DNA from: Acuticoccus kalidii
Lineage (GTDB): Bacteria; Pseudomonadota; Alphaproteobacteria; Rhizobiales; Amorphaceae
Direction: 5' to 3'
Length of the DNA: 64,000 nt
Assembly: GCF_021556395.1 (NCBI RefSeq)
Contig: NZ_JAKGCS010000017.1
Span: 310,001 to 374,000 of the forward strand
Both the position numbers and the translations under genes were made by a program. The notes below the pieces were generated by a model. The model saw only the letters and a program-made list of their open reading frames with translations, was not told the origin of the DNA and searched no databases. Within the stretch, counting starts at the first letter, position 1; each line of letters starts with the position of its first letter. This document shows positions 1-8,518 of the stretch, piece after piece.

Positions 1-439
1 GGACGATGATGAGAACGCCGACGAAGCCGACGATGACAGCGCCCCAGCGGCGCCAGCCGACCGCTTCGCCGAGGAGGGGCACCGAAAGCGCCGTAATGAA
101 AATCGGAGCCGCGAACACCAGGGCCGTGGCCTCTGTCAGTGGGAGGAAGCTGAGGCTGGTGAAATAAAGATACGCGCCGAGAAGCATCAGCAGCCCGCGC
201 ACCGCGTGCAGACCCAAATGCGCGGTGCGCAGCGCCCCCGGTCCTCGCAGGAAAAGCACGACCGTAACGATCATCGGGACCGCGATCAGGTTGCGCAGGA
301 AGATGATCTGGATCGGATCGTACCGGTCGGTCAGCACCTTCGCGACCGCGTCGTTCATGACGAGAAAGGCCACACCGGCGCAGATCGTGAGAATTCCTCG
401 CGAAACGTCCTTCGGTTTCATCTTCGACTGCGCACTCAT
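1..439 (-). CDS. DMT/EamA-family transporter, C-terminus outside window
   Basis: The first 146 codons of an integral membrane protein read leftwards off the window edge. After a short polar N-terminus come four hydrophobic helices in the EamA pattern, with the typical first-helix stretch ending in a conserved Asn-Asp (FLVMNDAVAK) and the later LTEATALVFAAP motif that marks one EamA repeat. EamA proteins export metabolites or drugs across the inner membrane; the substrate cannot be read from sequence. The ATG at 439 is the first in-frame methionine before the hydrophobic core. It is divergent from the ArsR gene at 686 across about 245 bp. Confidence 0.8.
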   Translation of the reverse strand, partial: MSAQSKMKPKDVSRGILTICAGVAFLVMNDAVAKVLTDRYDPIQIIFLRNLIAVPMIVTVVLFLRGPGALRTAHLGLHAVRGLLMLLGAYLYFTSLSFLPLTEATALVFAAPIFITALSVPLLGEAVGWRRWGAVIVGFVGVLIIV

Positions 440-650
440 TCTCGGCCCCGCTCGCGATCCCAGTTGCGGGCGTTACCAGATGCGCAGGATCGCGACGAGC
501 CGTGGCGGGGTTCACAAGCTCCGTCTCATCCGAACAGGCGGGCCGTCGGACGCCATGGGGCGATGATATCGGCCGCCTTCATCTCGGTCGCTCGGACACG
601 CGGGGGAGGCCGGGAGGATCCGGCCGCCGACGACCGGCCGGCGAACCATA

Positions 651-678
651 TTGACAAATCGAGGTTTCGTAATACGTA
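651..678 (+). promoter_or_regulatory. Candidate promoter of the ArsR gene
   Basis: A perfect -35 TTGACA (651-656) is followed after 16 bp by TACGTA, a weak -10. The short distance to the ATG at 686 and the lack of a Shine-Dalgarno motif suggest a nearly leaderless transcript. Assigned by inspection only. Confidence 0.35.
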
Positions 679-685
679 GATCGGT

Positions 686-988
686 ATGGACCTCTTGACC
701 GCCTTCAAAGCCCTCGCGAACCCGATCAGGTTGAAGATTCTCTCCGGCTTGAAAGACCCGGAGCGATCCTTTCCGCCTCAGGATGAAGGAGATGTCGCGG
801 TCGATGGTGTGTGTGTCAGCAGTATCCAGGACGGGATGGGTCTGTCTCAATCGACGACCTCGCAGTACATGAGCGTCCTCTCGAAAGCAGATCTTGTTAT
901 CGCGACCCGCCGGGGAAAGTGGACCTATTACAAGCGCAACGAGGTCGCGATCCGTGAGCTGGCGGCGATGATCGGTCGCGATCTCTGA
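686..988 (+). CDS. ArsR/SmtB-family transcriptional regulator
   Basis: A 100-residue winged-helix repressor. It opens with the family hallmark FKALANPIRLKIL, has the recognition-helix region QSTTSQYMSVLSKADLV, and ends with the wing TRRGKWTYYKRNE. No CxC or paired-His metal site is visible, so it is probably not a metal sensor. There is one Cys in the loop before the recognition helix (GVCVSS). It lies 77 bp upstream of a quinone-oxidoreductase-like gene on the same strand, the likely target. That target assignment is inferred from position. Confidence 0.85.
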   Translation: MDLLTAFKALANPIRLKILSGLKDPERSFPPQDEGDVAVDGVCVSSIQDGMGLSQSTTSQYMSVLSKADLVIATRRGKWTYYKRNEVAIRELAAMIGRDL

Positions 989-1065
989 CAGGGATCGTCG
1001 GCCATAGCGCGCCGTAATGGGTTCAAACGCATCGAAATATCTCGATTTAACGAAAGGTTCTTCGA

Positions 1066-2082
1066 ATGTCCGATACCATGAAAGCCGTCGTCCTCACCCG
1101 CTTCGGCGGTCCCGACGCGTTCGAAATACAGACACGTCCCGTCCCGTCGGTCGGTGCGCGGCAGGTCCGCGTGCGCGTCCATGCAACGGCGATCAACCCG
1201 CTCGACTATCAGATCCGGCGCGGCGATTATCCCGACTCCGTCCCGCTGCCGGCGGTGATCGGGCACGACGTCTCCGGCGTCGTCGAGAGCGTCGGGGCCG
1301 ACGTGACGGAGTTCGCGCCGGGTGACGAGGTCTACTATACGCCGAAGATCTTCGGGGACGCCGGATCCTACGCCGAAGTCCATGTCGCCGACGTCGATCT
1401 CGTGAGCCGTAAGCCGCGCAACCTGTCGCACGTGGAGGCCGCGAGCCTGACGCTCGTGGGCGGGACCGTCTGGGAAGCCTTCGTGACCCGTGCAGGCCTG
1501 CGTGTCGGTGAGACGATCCTCATCCATGGCGGTGCCGGTGGCGTCGGAACGATCGCGATCCAGATTGCGAAAGCCATCGGCGCGCGGGTCATCACGACGG
1601 CCCGTTCCGACAATCATGAGTTCGTGCGTGCGCTCGGCGCGGACGATGTGGTCGATTACGCCGCCACCGACTATGTCGACGCCGTGAATGCACTCACCGG
1701 CGGGCGAGGGGTCGACGTCGTTTTCGACACGGTCGGCGGTGACACGTTGACGAGGAGCCCGCTCGTTCTCGCGCCCTTCGGACGCGTCGTCTCGATCGTC
1801 GATATCGCAGCGCCGCAGAATCTCATCGAAGCCTGGGGGCGGAACGCCTCCTATCACTTCGTGTTCACCCGCCAGAATCGCGGCAAGCTCGACGAGCTGA
1901 CGAAGCTTGTCGAACGCGGTCTCGTGCGGCCGGTGGTCGGCGCGGTCCTCCCGCTCGAGCGCCTTGGAGAGGGACACGAGATCCTCGAGGCCGGCTCGCG
2001 TCGCGGCTTGCGAGGGAAAGTCGTGGTCGACGTCGCGGGCGAGGCCGAGACGCTTGTCCCGCCGCTCGCCGCCGCAGCCTGA
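1066..2082 (+). CDS. NADP-dependent quinone oxidoreductase-like (zinc-less MDR family)
   Basis: 338 residues of the medium-chain dehydrogenase/reductase fold. The N-terminal GroES-like domain carries [15 protein letters not shown] and [11 protein letters not shown]. The Rossmann domain carries the nucleotide motif [16 protein letters not shown] around residues 150-165, followed by [10 protein letters not shown]. The catalytic and structural zinc cysteines of true alcohol dehydrogenases are absent, as in quinone oxidoreductases. It probably reduces quinones or enones with NADPH in the cytoplasm. It follows the ArsR gene and likely forms one stress-response unit with it. Confidence 0.87.
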   Translation: MSDTMKAVVLTRFGGPDAFEIQTRPVPSVGARQVRVRVHATAINPLDYQIRRGDYPDSVPLPAVIGHDVSGVVESVGADVTEFAPGDEVYYTPKIFGDAGSYAEVHVADVDLVSRKPRNLSHVEAASLTLVGGTVWEAFVTRAGLRVGETILIHGGAGGVGTIAIQIAKAIGARVITTARSDNHEFVRALGADDVVDYAATDYVDAVNALTGGRGVDVVFDTVGGDTLTRSPLVLAPFGRVVSIVDIAAPQNLIEAWGRNASYHFVFTRQNRGKLDELTKLVERGLVRPVVGAVLPLERLGEGHEILEAGSRRGLRGKVVVDVAGEAETLVPPLAAAA

Positions 2083-2114
2083 CCGGCTCGGGCGGTCCGA
2101 GGTTCGCTCGGGCC

Positions 2115-3053
2115 GTCCGGCACCGTCGCCACCGAGCCGACGCACGCCTTCGGCCTCGCCGCGCTCAGCATCGGCGGCGGCCGGTGGTCGGCAGCTACGA
2201 TGACGGCAGCAATGTCGTCGGCCAGACCGGACTTGCCACCGGCGGCGGCGACACGATCACCGTCACCCATCGCGGCACCATCGTCACCCTCGGCGACAGC
2301 GCAGTGGGGATCGCTGCGATCAGCTCCGGCGGCGGCATCGCGCGCAACGACGCGGCGGCCGTGGTCGGGTCGGATGGCGGCGGCAACCCCGTGTTCACCG
2401 CCGGCACGCTCCTCGGCGCTCAGGGCTCGTCCGACGCCGTCGCGACGACCGGCGGGCTCGTCACCTTGACCATCGACTGCAGCGTCACGACCGGCGACGC
2501 CACCGGAGCGGGGATCGGCGCCATCGGCATCGTCGCGCAGTCGATCGGCGGCTCGGGCGGCATCATCGGCGGCAGGCGGCCGGGCACCGCCATCGGCGAT
2601 AGCAGCGGCGGCGGCGGCGGCAATGGCGGCTACGCCGACAGCGCGGGCGTGTTCATCGACATTGCGATCGGCGGCAAAGGCGGCGACGGCGGCAACGCGC
2701 GCATCTTCTGCAACGGCGACACCGCGCTCACCACGCGCGGCAACCACGCGCCCTCGGTGGAGTTCGGCTTTCGCCGGAGCGTGCTCGATGCGGCGATCCT
2801 GCGCGACTATCTCAGTTTCGGCGGGGCGTTCTCCACCGAGGACGAGCGCAGCGTCGATCCCCGCATGGTGATGGCCGGAACCGACGAGACTTTCACCGCC
2901 AGGACGGACACGCCGGATGTGCTGGCGACCTTGAAGGCGGGCCTGCAGCTCTACAAGGAAAAGAGTTGGGATGCCCGCGTCGAGTATGAGGTCCACGCGG
3001 GCGAGGATTTCGTCAGCCGGGGCGGCCAGCTCACGCTGTCCTACCGCTTCTAG
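2115..3053 (+). pseudogene. Degenerate autotransporter fragment (passenger repeats joined to barrel end)
   Basis: The open frame from 2184 encodes 289 residues with no signal peptide. Its first two thirds are Gly/Ser-rich passenger repeats including IGIVAQSIGGSGG and runs of GGGG. The last 90 residues look like the end of an autotransporter beta-barrel and finish LTLSYRF, with the terminal Phe expected of outer-membrane proteins. Upstream, 2115-2180 encodes a further passenger-like stretch (AFGLAALSIGGG) in another frame, implying a frameshift near 2180. Full-length members run to thousands of residues, so most passenger and barrel strands are missing. Read as a chimeric deletion remnant, not a working adhesin. 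Confidence 0.6.
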
Positions 3054-3153
3054 CGCGTTTCGTGACGGCGGCGATCAGCCGACATGGCGAAGAGCCCAAA
3101 CGCGTATGCAATCGGGTCCTGACAGGACCGCAACACAAACAGAGTGACCCCGA

Positions 3154-3663
3154 TCATCTCACCCGTGCGAACACGATCTCGATCTGCGTTCCGTCCGGGC
3201 GGGTAAACTGTTCCGTCATGGTGTCGCCGTCGACCACGAGGCGAAGCTCGCGTGTCGTGCGCACGTTGCCGATCCAGTTGGGGAAGGTCGCTCCTTCGAC
3301 GCGGTTGCCGCTGAAGGCGCCGTCCGCGTCGACCGTGTAGGTGCCGAACATGCCGATGCTGGACGCCATCGCCGCGCGGTTCTCCGCGTCCGTCCCCTCG
3401 CCGCGGACCCCGGAGGCAAAAGGCGGGAGGTCGCCGTTTGTCAGGACCTCCACATAGTGCATGTCCGGCGCGAAGATCAGGAGCCCGCTCGGCCGGTTCC
3501 CATAGGCCGCGATACGCGTTCCGTCCGCCCGCTCGATATGGGCGGACACCATGCGCCACGTGCCGACCACCTGGTTCGGGGCCTCCTGCGCCATGGTGGG
3601 GGTGGCGGACAGGGTCGCGAGCGCGAAGGCCGCGACGATCGCTCGAAGGCGCGCTCTACGCAT
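3154..3663 (-). CDS. Lipocalin-like domain secreted protein
   Basis: 169 residues with an N-terminal signal peptide (Arg-rich start, AFALATLSATPTMAQ, cleavage after AQ). The mature part begins NQVVGTWRMVSAHIE and contains GLLIFAPDMHYVEVL and the FGTYTVDADG region, typical of the lipocalin-like domain family (PF13924 type). Start chosen at the ATG at 3663, which has a GGGGGG run about nine bases upstream, over a TTG at 3684. It overlaps the end of the upstream SDR gene by a few bases, so the two are probably co-transcribed. Ligand unknown. Confidence 0.75.
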   Translation of the reverse strand: MRRARLRAIVAAFALATLSATPTMAQEAPNQVVGTWRMVSAHIERADGTRIAAYGNRPSGLLIFAPDMHYVEVLTNGDLPPFASGVRGEGTDAENRAAMASSIGMFGTYTVDADGAFSGNRVEGATFPNWIGNVRTTRELRLVVDGDTMTEQFTRPDGTQIEIVFARVR

Positions 3664-4480
3664 CACGATCGGCCCCCCGCGCAACGGTCTCCTGCGCTTC
3701 GAGCGCCGCGAGGCGGTCGCGCAGTGCGCCGGATATATTGGTGAACGCCGTCGATGTCAGTGTGAGTCGGAACGCCGGGTTCGCCGCGTCGCCGGCTTCG
3801 ATCATCGCGTCGACGGTGCGCTCGGCGTCGCCGGTCAGGACGAACGCGCCGCTCGTCATCGCGCGGCGGACGTCGCCGACGGGCGTCGTGTCATAGGCCG
3901 GCATCGGCTTCGGCATCGTCAGATTGGCGCCGAAGCTGGTGGCCGTCGGTCCGGGCTGGACGACGACGACGTCGATACCGAACGGGACGACCTCTTGCGC
4001 AAGGGACTCGCAGTAGCCTTCGATGCCCCACTTCGTCGCGTGGTAGGACGAGAAGCCCGGGTAGGCGAACTGCCCGCCCTCTGACGAGACCTGCATGATC
4101 CGCCCCCCGCCCTGCGCGCGCAGGTGAGGCAGCGCGGCGCGGATCACCGCCATCGCGCCGACGAGATTGGTCGCGACCTGCCGCTCGATGTCGGCGTCGC
4201 TCGCCTCCTCGGCCGCGCCGAATAGTCCGTAGCCGGCATTGTTCACGAGGACGTCGATGCGCCCGGCGGCGAACGCCGTATCGACCGTGCGCCGGACGGC
4301 CGCACTGTCGGTCACGTCGAGCGGGACGACGGTAAAGGTGGATGGATAGGCGGCGGCGAGATCGTCCAGCGCGCCGGTGCGGCGGGCCGTGCCGACGACG
4401 CGGTCGCCGCGGGTGAGCAGCGTCTCCGCCATGATCCGCCCGAGACCGGCGGACGCGCCGGTGATGAACCAGGTCTTCAT
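3656..4480 (-). CDS. SDR-family oxidoreductase
   Basis: 274 residues of a classical short-chain dehydrogenase/reductase. The cofactor motif TGASAGLGR sits at the N-terminus, LVNNAGYG in the middle and the catalytic YxxxK as YHATKWG near residue 155. An Arg after the second strand (GTARR) suggests NADP preference. It is divergent from the LysR gene at 4575, with a 94-bp shared control region, and is followed with overlap by the lipocalin-like gene. Substrate unknown. Confidence 0.88.
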   Translation of the reverse strand: MKTWFITGASAGLGRIMAETLLTRGDRVVGTARRTGALDDLAAAYPSTFTVVPLDVTDSAAVRRTVDTAFAAGRIDVLVNNAGYGLFGAAEEASDADIERQVATNLVGAMAVIRAALPHLRAQGGGRIMQVSSEGGQFAYPGFSSYHATKWGIEGYCESLAQEVVPFGIDVVVVQPGPTATSFGANLTMPKPMPAYDTTPVGDVRRAMTSGAFVLTGDAERTVDAMIEAGDAANPAFRLTLTSTAFTNISGALRDRLAALEAQETVARGADRDA

Positions 4481-4574
4481 TGGTGGTGGTCTCCGTGATG
4501 GCGGACAATTGGCGCTGGCACGGGCGTGCGATAAGGCAGCACAATCGAGATGACTTGGTGAAGGATCGCCACCA

Positions 4575-5489
4575 ATGGGGACGCCACGCCTCGCCGACCT
4601 GAAGGCGTTCGCCGCCGTCGCGCGACATCGCAGCTTTCGGGAGGCGGCGGACGCGTTGGGCCTGTCGCGCTCGGCACTGTCTCACATGGTGATCGGGCTC
4701 GAGCGCGAACTCGGCGCGCGCCTTCTGAACCGCACCACGCGCAGCGTCGCGCCGACCGAGGCCGGCGAGAGGCTGGTGCGCCGCCTCGAACCGCTGCTCG
4801 CCGACCTCGATGCGGCGCTCGATCTCACCGCAGATGCGGCCAGCGGCACGGTGCGGATCAATTGCATGGAATCTGCCGCGGAAATGCTGCTGTCCGACGT
4901 CGTGCCGGCGGTCCTCGAGCACCATCCGCATGTGGCGGTCGACATCGCGACCGAAGGCCGCCTCGTCGACATCGTCGCCGCGGGCTTCGATGCCGGCGTG
5001 CGGCTGCGCGAGAGTGTCCCGCAGGACATGATCGCCGTTCCGTTCGGCGGCGACGCGCGGTTCCTCGCGGTGGCCGCGCCGTCCTACCTTTCGGCGCGCG
5101 GGACGCCGACGGTGCCCGACGATCTCGCCGGTCATAGCTGCATCCGCCAGCGCCTCGGCAGCGGCAAACTCTATCGCTGGGAGTTTGCGCGGCACGGCGT
5201 CGAGAGCCGGGTCGACGTCCCTGGCGTTCTGACGCTCGACAACAATCGCCTGATGGTGGCGGCGGCACGCGACGGGCTCGGCATCGCCTACGTGCCCGAG
5301 CATTTTGCCCGCGCGGCGCTACGCGAAGGTAGCCTCGTCACGGTGCTTCCCGACTGGTGTCCGCCAATTCCGGGGCTGTGCCTCTATTATCCGGGAAACC
5401 GGCACGTGCCGGCACCGCTGCGGGCTTTCGTCGACGTGCTGAAGCGCTCAGCCCTGGTGCGGGGCGATCAGGTCGGAGATCGCCTGTGA
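4575..5489 (+). CDS. LysR-family transcriptional regulator
   Basis: 304 residues. The N-terminal winged helix-turn-helix reads LADLKAFAAVARHRSFREAAD, with SALSHMVIGLERELGARLLNRTTRSV completing the LysR signature. The C-terminal periplasmic-binding-like effector domain follows. Its divergent placement against the SDR/lipocalin pair is the standard LysR arrangement and suggests it controls them. Its 3' end overlaps the candidate small membrane gene on the other strand. Confidence 0.88.
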   Translation: MGTPRLADLKAFAAVARHRSFREAADALGLSRSALSHMVIGLERELGARLLNRTTRSVAPTEAGERLVRRLEPLLADLDAALDLTADAASGTVRINCMESAAEMLLSDVVPAVLEHHPHVAVDIATEGRLVDIVAAGFDAGVRLRESVPQDMIAVPFGGDARFLAVAAPSYLSARGTPTVPDDLAGHSCIRQRLGSGKLYRWEFARHGVESRVDVPGVLTLDNNRLMVAAARDGLGIAYVPEHFARAALREGSLVTVLPDWCPPIPGLCLYYPGNRHVPAPLRAFVDVLKRSALVRGDQVGDRL

Positions 5490-5714
5490 GGCCATGATCG
5501 CGCGGGGAAACACTACCAGGATGACCACAATATGCGCGATCTCGCGAACCGCCGCCGCCGTGGCGCCGTGGTTGAGGGCGAAGCTGGCATAAATCTTCAG
5601 ATAATCCGCGAGGCCCCACACCACGGATGCCGCGGCGAGCGCGACCCATGGCCTCGTTCGGGCCGACACCAAGATGATGACGCAGATCGCTGCCGAGCGA
5701 CCGGGCGTGCCCAC
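5448..5714 (-). CDS. Small hypothetical membrane protein
   Basis: An 88-residue frame beginning at a GTG preceded by a purine-rich GAGAGGGAG about five bases upstream. It contains two hydrophobic stretches (WVALAAASVVWGLADYLKIY and IAHIVVILVVFPRAIM) that could be transmembrane helices. It lies directly downstream of the TetR gene on the same strand, and its last 42 bp overlap the LysR gene tail in antiparallel. No family was recognised. It could be a chance frame in GC-rich DNA, but the hydrophobic pattern and ribosome site favour a gene. Confidence 0.4.
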   Translation of the reverse strand: MGTPGRSAAICVIILVSARTRPWVALAAASVVWGLADYLKIYASFALNHGATAAAVREIAHIVVILVVFPRAIMASQAISDLIAPHQG

Positions 5715-5815
5715 CGCCGTCTCCCTCTCGCCCGGCTCGCGACCGCCATTTACCAAGCCAAGGGGAGGCGCCCGGGCGGCCTGTCGCTCCACCGAGGAGC
5801 CGGAACGGTCGCCGT

Positions 5816-6427
5816 TCAGCACGCCTTCAGTGCGGCGACGAGGGCGGTCACCTGCCGTTTGATATCGTCCCGCCCGGCCGGCTTGCCCCGCACGACCATC
5901 CGCCAATAAAGCGGCGAGGGGATGAGGTCGAGCGCGAGGTCGCGGTCGATCGTGGCAGGGATCTCGCCCCGCGCGACGGCGCGGTCGAGCAGCGCTTCGC
6001 CGAGAGCCCGCCGCGCCGCCGCGATGCGATCCAGCACCGCGGCGAGGTCGCCGGAGCGGATGCGTTCGGCGGCGAGGTCCGGCACGATCCGGCGCACCAG
6101 TGGATGGCGCAAAGCGAGGCGTGTCTTCGTGAGGTAGGCGGTGATGTCCGCCTCCAGCGACCCGTGGTCGGAGAACTCGCCCAGCCCGACGGCGACGCGC
6201 TCGATCGCTTCGGACGCAAACTCGCGCTTGCCCGGCCAGCGCCGGTAGATCGCGGCCTTGCCTGCGCCCGCCCGTGCCGCGACACGCTCCAGGCTGATGG
6301 CGGCGTATCCGACGTTCGCCCACTCTTCGAAGAAGGCTCGGACAAGCGCCGTGGTGAGGTCGGACCGGATCAGCGCGGCACCACTCGGCTTTCGTCGCTT
6401 CCGATCGTCGATACTCTTGCGTTCCAT
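5816..6427 (-). CDS. TetR-family transcriptional regulator
   Basis: 203 residues. The N-terminal helix-turn-helix shows ISLERVAARAGAGKAAIYRRWPGKREFASEAI, with the usual IYRRWPGK recognition-helix signature. A helical ligand domain with TetR C-terminal character follows (DRAVARGEIP). The ATG at 6427 is preferred over the in-frame one at 6505, because the longer form would run through the palindrome at 6457-6472 and start inside the divergent gene. It probably represses itself and the divergent SnoaL-like/MDR pair. Confidence 0.87.
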   Translation of the reverse strand: MERKSIDDRKRRKPSGAALIRSDLTTALVRAFFEEWANVGYAAISLERVAARAGAGKAAIYRRWPGKREFASEAIERVAVGLGEFSDHGSLEADITAYLTKTRLALRHPLVRRIVPDLAAERIRSGDLAAVLDRIAAARRALGEALLDRAVARGEIPATIDRDLALDLIPSPLYWRMVVRGKPAGRDDIKRQVTALVAALKAC

Positions 6428-6456
6428 CCATCGCGCCCCATCTCTACCGGAACGCC

Positions 6457-6472
6457 GGAACGATAGCGTTCC
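6457..6472. promoter_or_regulatory. Candidate TetR operator palindrome
   Basis: GGAACG-ATAG-CGTTCC, two perfect 6-bp arms with a 4-bp spacer, between the divergent TetR and SnoaL-like genes. A second half-site CGTTCCATCC at 6420 overlaps the TetR start. Position and symmetry fit a repressor site; binding is inferred. Confidence 0.55.
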
Positions 6473-6492
6473 ATCCAACCCGAGGGAACACC

Positions 6493-6957
6493 ATGAGCAG
6501 CCCACACGACCAGTTCCCCAGCCTTTCCGCCCTTCTGCGCGAAGGCCTCGGCGAGGCGTTGGCGCCGGGCGCGGAGACGCTGCTCGACATGATGACCGAT
6601 GATGTTTCGTTCGAATTCCCGTTCTCCGTCCCGGGCGGGATCGAAATCATCGACGGCAAGGCAGCGCTGGAGGCGTATCTGCCGAAGGTCGGCGAACTCT
6701 TCACCATCGAGGCGCTCACGCTTGAACGTGCGTTCGTGTCGAGCGACGGCCATAACGGCGTGCTCGAGTTCACCTCGAAGGCCTACGCCAACGCGACCGG
6801 AGCGCGCTACGACCAAACCTATGTCTCGGTCGTCGACCTGCGGGACGGGTTGATCAGCCGCTACAAGGATTACTGGAACCCCCTCGTCGTGCTGTCCGCC
6901 ACGGGCGGCGCGGACGCGGTGAACAGCGTCCTGAAGGGCGCAAACGCGGATGCGTGA
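6493..6957 (+). CDS. SnoaL-like / NTF2-fold protein
   Basis: 154 residues with the cone-shaped NTF2-like pattern. Near residue 35 come MMTDDVSFEFPFSVPGG and the DGKAALEAYL helix, and near the end VVDLRDGLISRYKDYWNPL, the usual last strand of SnoaL-like proteins. Members include ketosteroid isomerase-like enzymes and small-molecule-binding proteins; the specific reaction is not evident. It is divergent from TetR and 42 bp upstream of a second MDR oxidoreductase, probably in one transcript. Confidence 0.8.
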   Translation: MSSPHDQFPSLSALLREGLGEALAPGAETLLDMMTDDVSFEFPFSVPGGIEIIDGKAALEAYLPKVGELFTIEALTLERAFVSSDGHNGVLEFTSKAYANATGARYDQTYVSVVDLRDGLISRYKDYWNPLVVLSATGGADAVNSVLKGANADA

Positions 6958-6999
6958 CGCCCTGTCGGCGCTGGGTCCGACCATCGAACGGAGCCCCTC

Positions 7000-7959
7000 G
7001 TGAGAGCAGCAATCTATAGCGAATGCGGGACGCCCGACGTCCTGCGCACCGTCGACATTGCGGACCCCGAACCCGGCCCGGACGAAGTCCTGATCGACGT
7101 CGCGGCGATCTCGATCGAGGGCGGCGACCTCATTCGGCGTCGAACAACGCCACCGCCGCGCAAGAATTACGTCGTCGGATATGCGTCGGCGGGAACGGTG
7201 ATCGCGGTCGGAGCGGCGGTGACGACCCGTGTGGTCGGCGACAGGGTGACGGCCTTCGCCAGTGAGGGATCGCACGCCGCCTTGCGCGCCGTTCCCGAGG
7301 CGCAGACCTGGCGCGTGCCGGACGGCCTCGACTTTGCCCGCGCGGCGGCGGTGCCGATCTCGTTCGGCACCGCCCATCACTGCCTCTTCGCCCGCGGCGC
7401 CCTGAAGGCGGGGGAGACGGTTCTCATTCAGGCCGGCGCGGGCGGCGTCGGGATCGCGGCGATCCAGCTCGCCAAGCGGGCCGGTGCGACGGTCGTCGCC
7501 GTATCCAGCGGGGCCGACCGGCTGGCGAGGCTCACCGCGATCGGGGCCGACCACGTCGTCGACCACCGGAGCGACGACGTCGTCGCGGCGGTCACCGCAG
7601 CGACGGGCGGCCAGGGCGCCGATCTCGTGGTCGATCCGGTCGGCACGACGTTGGAGACCTCGCTTCGCGCGCTGCGGCCCGAAGGGCGGTTGGTCTTCGT
7701 CGGTAACGCCGGCGGCGGGACGCTGAACCCCGACCTGTGGCCGGCGATGGCCGCCAATCAGTCGCTCCTCGGCGTCTTCATGGGGCCGCTCTACACCCGC
7801 CCGGAGGTCGGCGTGACGGTGGATCATATGCTCGCCGACGCCGCCGGCGGCTCGCTCGAGGTGGTGATCGACCGAACGTTCGCCCTCGAGGACGCGGCAG
7901 AGGCGCATGACCACGCCGAGCGGGGCCGGCCGTTCGGGCGAGTCGTCATGCAGCCCTGA
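7000..7959 (+). CDS. Zinc-less MDR quinone oxidoreductase-like protein
   Basis: 319 residues starting at a GTG. The GroES-like N-terminal domain is followed by the Rossmann motif IQAGAGGVGIAAIQLAKRAGATVVAV (about residues 145-170) and ADLVVDPVG. No zinc-ligand cysteines are present. Only distantly related to the MDR protein at 1066, so the two are not a recent duplication. It follows the SnoaL-like gene and is probably under the same TetR regulator. Likely an NADPH-dependent reductase of quinones or enones. Confidence 0.85.
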   Translation: MRAAIYSECGTPDVLRTVDIADPEPGPDEVLIDVAAISIEGGDLIRRRTTPPPRKNYVVGYASAGTVIAVGAAVTTRVVGDRVTAFASEGSHAALRAVPEAQTWRVPDGLDFARAAAVPISFGTAHHCLFARGALKAGETVLIQAGAGGVGIAAIQLAKRAGATVVAVSSGADRLARLTAIGADHVVDHRSDDVVAAVTAATGGQGADLVVDPVGTTLETSLRALRPEGRLVFVGNAGGGTLNPDLWPAMAANQSLLGVFMGPLYTRPEVGVTVDHMLADAAGGSLEVVIDRTFALEDAAEAHDHAERGRPFGRVVMQP

Positions 7960-8054
7960 TTGCGGCGGCTAGGGCAGGCAGGAGATGAGCATGCCCGATC
8001 CGGCGCAGAACAAGGGGCATGTCTTGACGACGCCTGGCGCCGTCGATTGTGACC

Positions 8055-8420
8055 TCAGGCCGCCTTGTCGGAACCGGTCATGTGTCGCCGCGATATGAGC
8101 CTCGCGACTTCGCTCATATGATCCGTGCCCCAGGCACAGAGCGGGCCGAGCGCTATCGCGAGCGACTGGCCGAAATCGGTGAGGGAGTACTCGACCTTCG
8201 GCGGTATCTCCTGAAAATCCCGCCGATTGACGATCCCATCCGCCTCCAGCTCCTTCAGTTGCTGGGTGAGAACCTTGTCGCTGACCTTGCCGATGGCGCG
8301 GCGCAGCGCCCCGTAGCGCCGGGTCTCGTGGGCGAGGTGGAAGAGGATCAACGGCTTCCACTTGCCACCGATGGCGGCCAGTGAGGCATCCAATCCGCAG
8401 GTGAATTCGGGTTCCTTCAT
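8055..8420 (-). CDS. HxlR-family transcriptional regulator
   Basis: 121 residues of the MarR-like HxlR winged helix. The hallmark IGGKWKPLILFHL is near residue 20, then RYGALRRAIGKVSDKVLTQQLKELEADGIVNR, then the wing PPKVEYSLTDFG. Cys8, just before the first helix, matches the N-terminal Cys used for thiol redox sensing in characterised members such as YodB. Start set at the ATG 8420, because the longer form would overlap the operator-like repeat. Divergent from an SDR gene, its likely target. Confidence 0.87.
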   Translation of the reverse strand: MKEPEFTCGLDASLAAIGGKWKPLILFHLAHETRRYGALRRAIGKVSDKVLTQQLKELEADGIVNRRDFQEIPPKVEYSLTDFGQSLAIALGPLCAWGTDHMSEVARLISRRHMTGSDKAA

Positions 8421-8439
8421 TCTCGGAGGCTCCGCAAAG

Positions 8440-8457
8440 GCACTTACCAAAAGGTGC
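8440..8457. promoter_or_regulatory. Candidate HxlR operator
   Basis: An imperfect palindrome with GCAC/GTGC ends and an AT-rich centre, midway between the divergent HxlR and SDR genes. Its size and position fit HxlR-family sites. Assignment by inspection only. Confidence 0.35.
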
Positions 8458-8518
8458 ATACTGGAAGAAAGAAAAGCAAGCCTCCAAGTTCGGTCGACTT
8501 CGTTTCAAGGAGATCGAG

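Noticed and set aside
3891-5303. A 470-codon minus-strand frame across the SDR and LysR genes
   Set aside because: It is a shadow of the two real genes on opposite strands; its sequence is low-complexity and has no family features.
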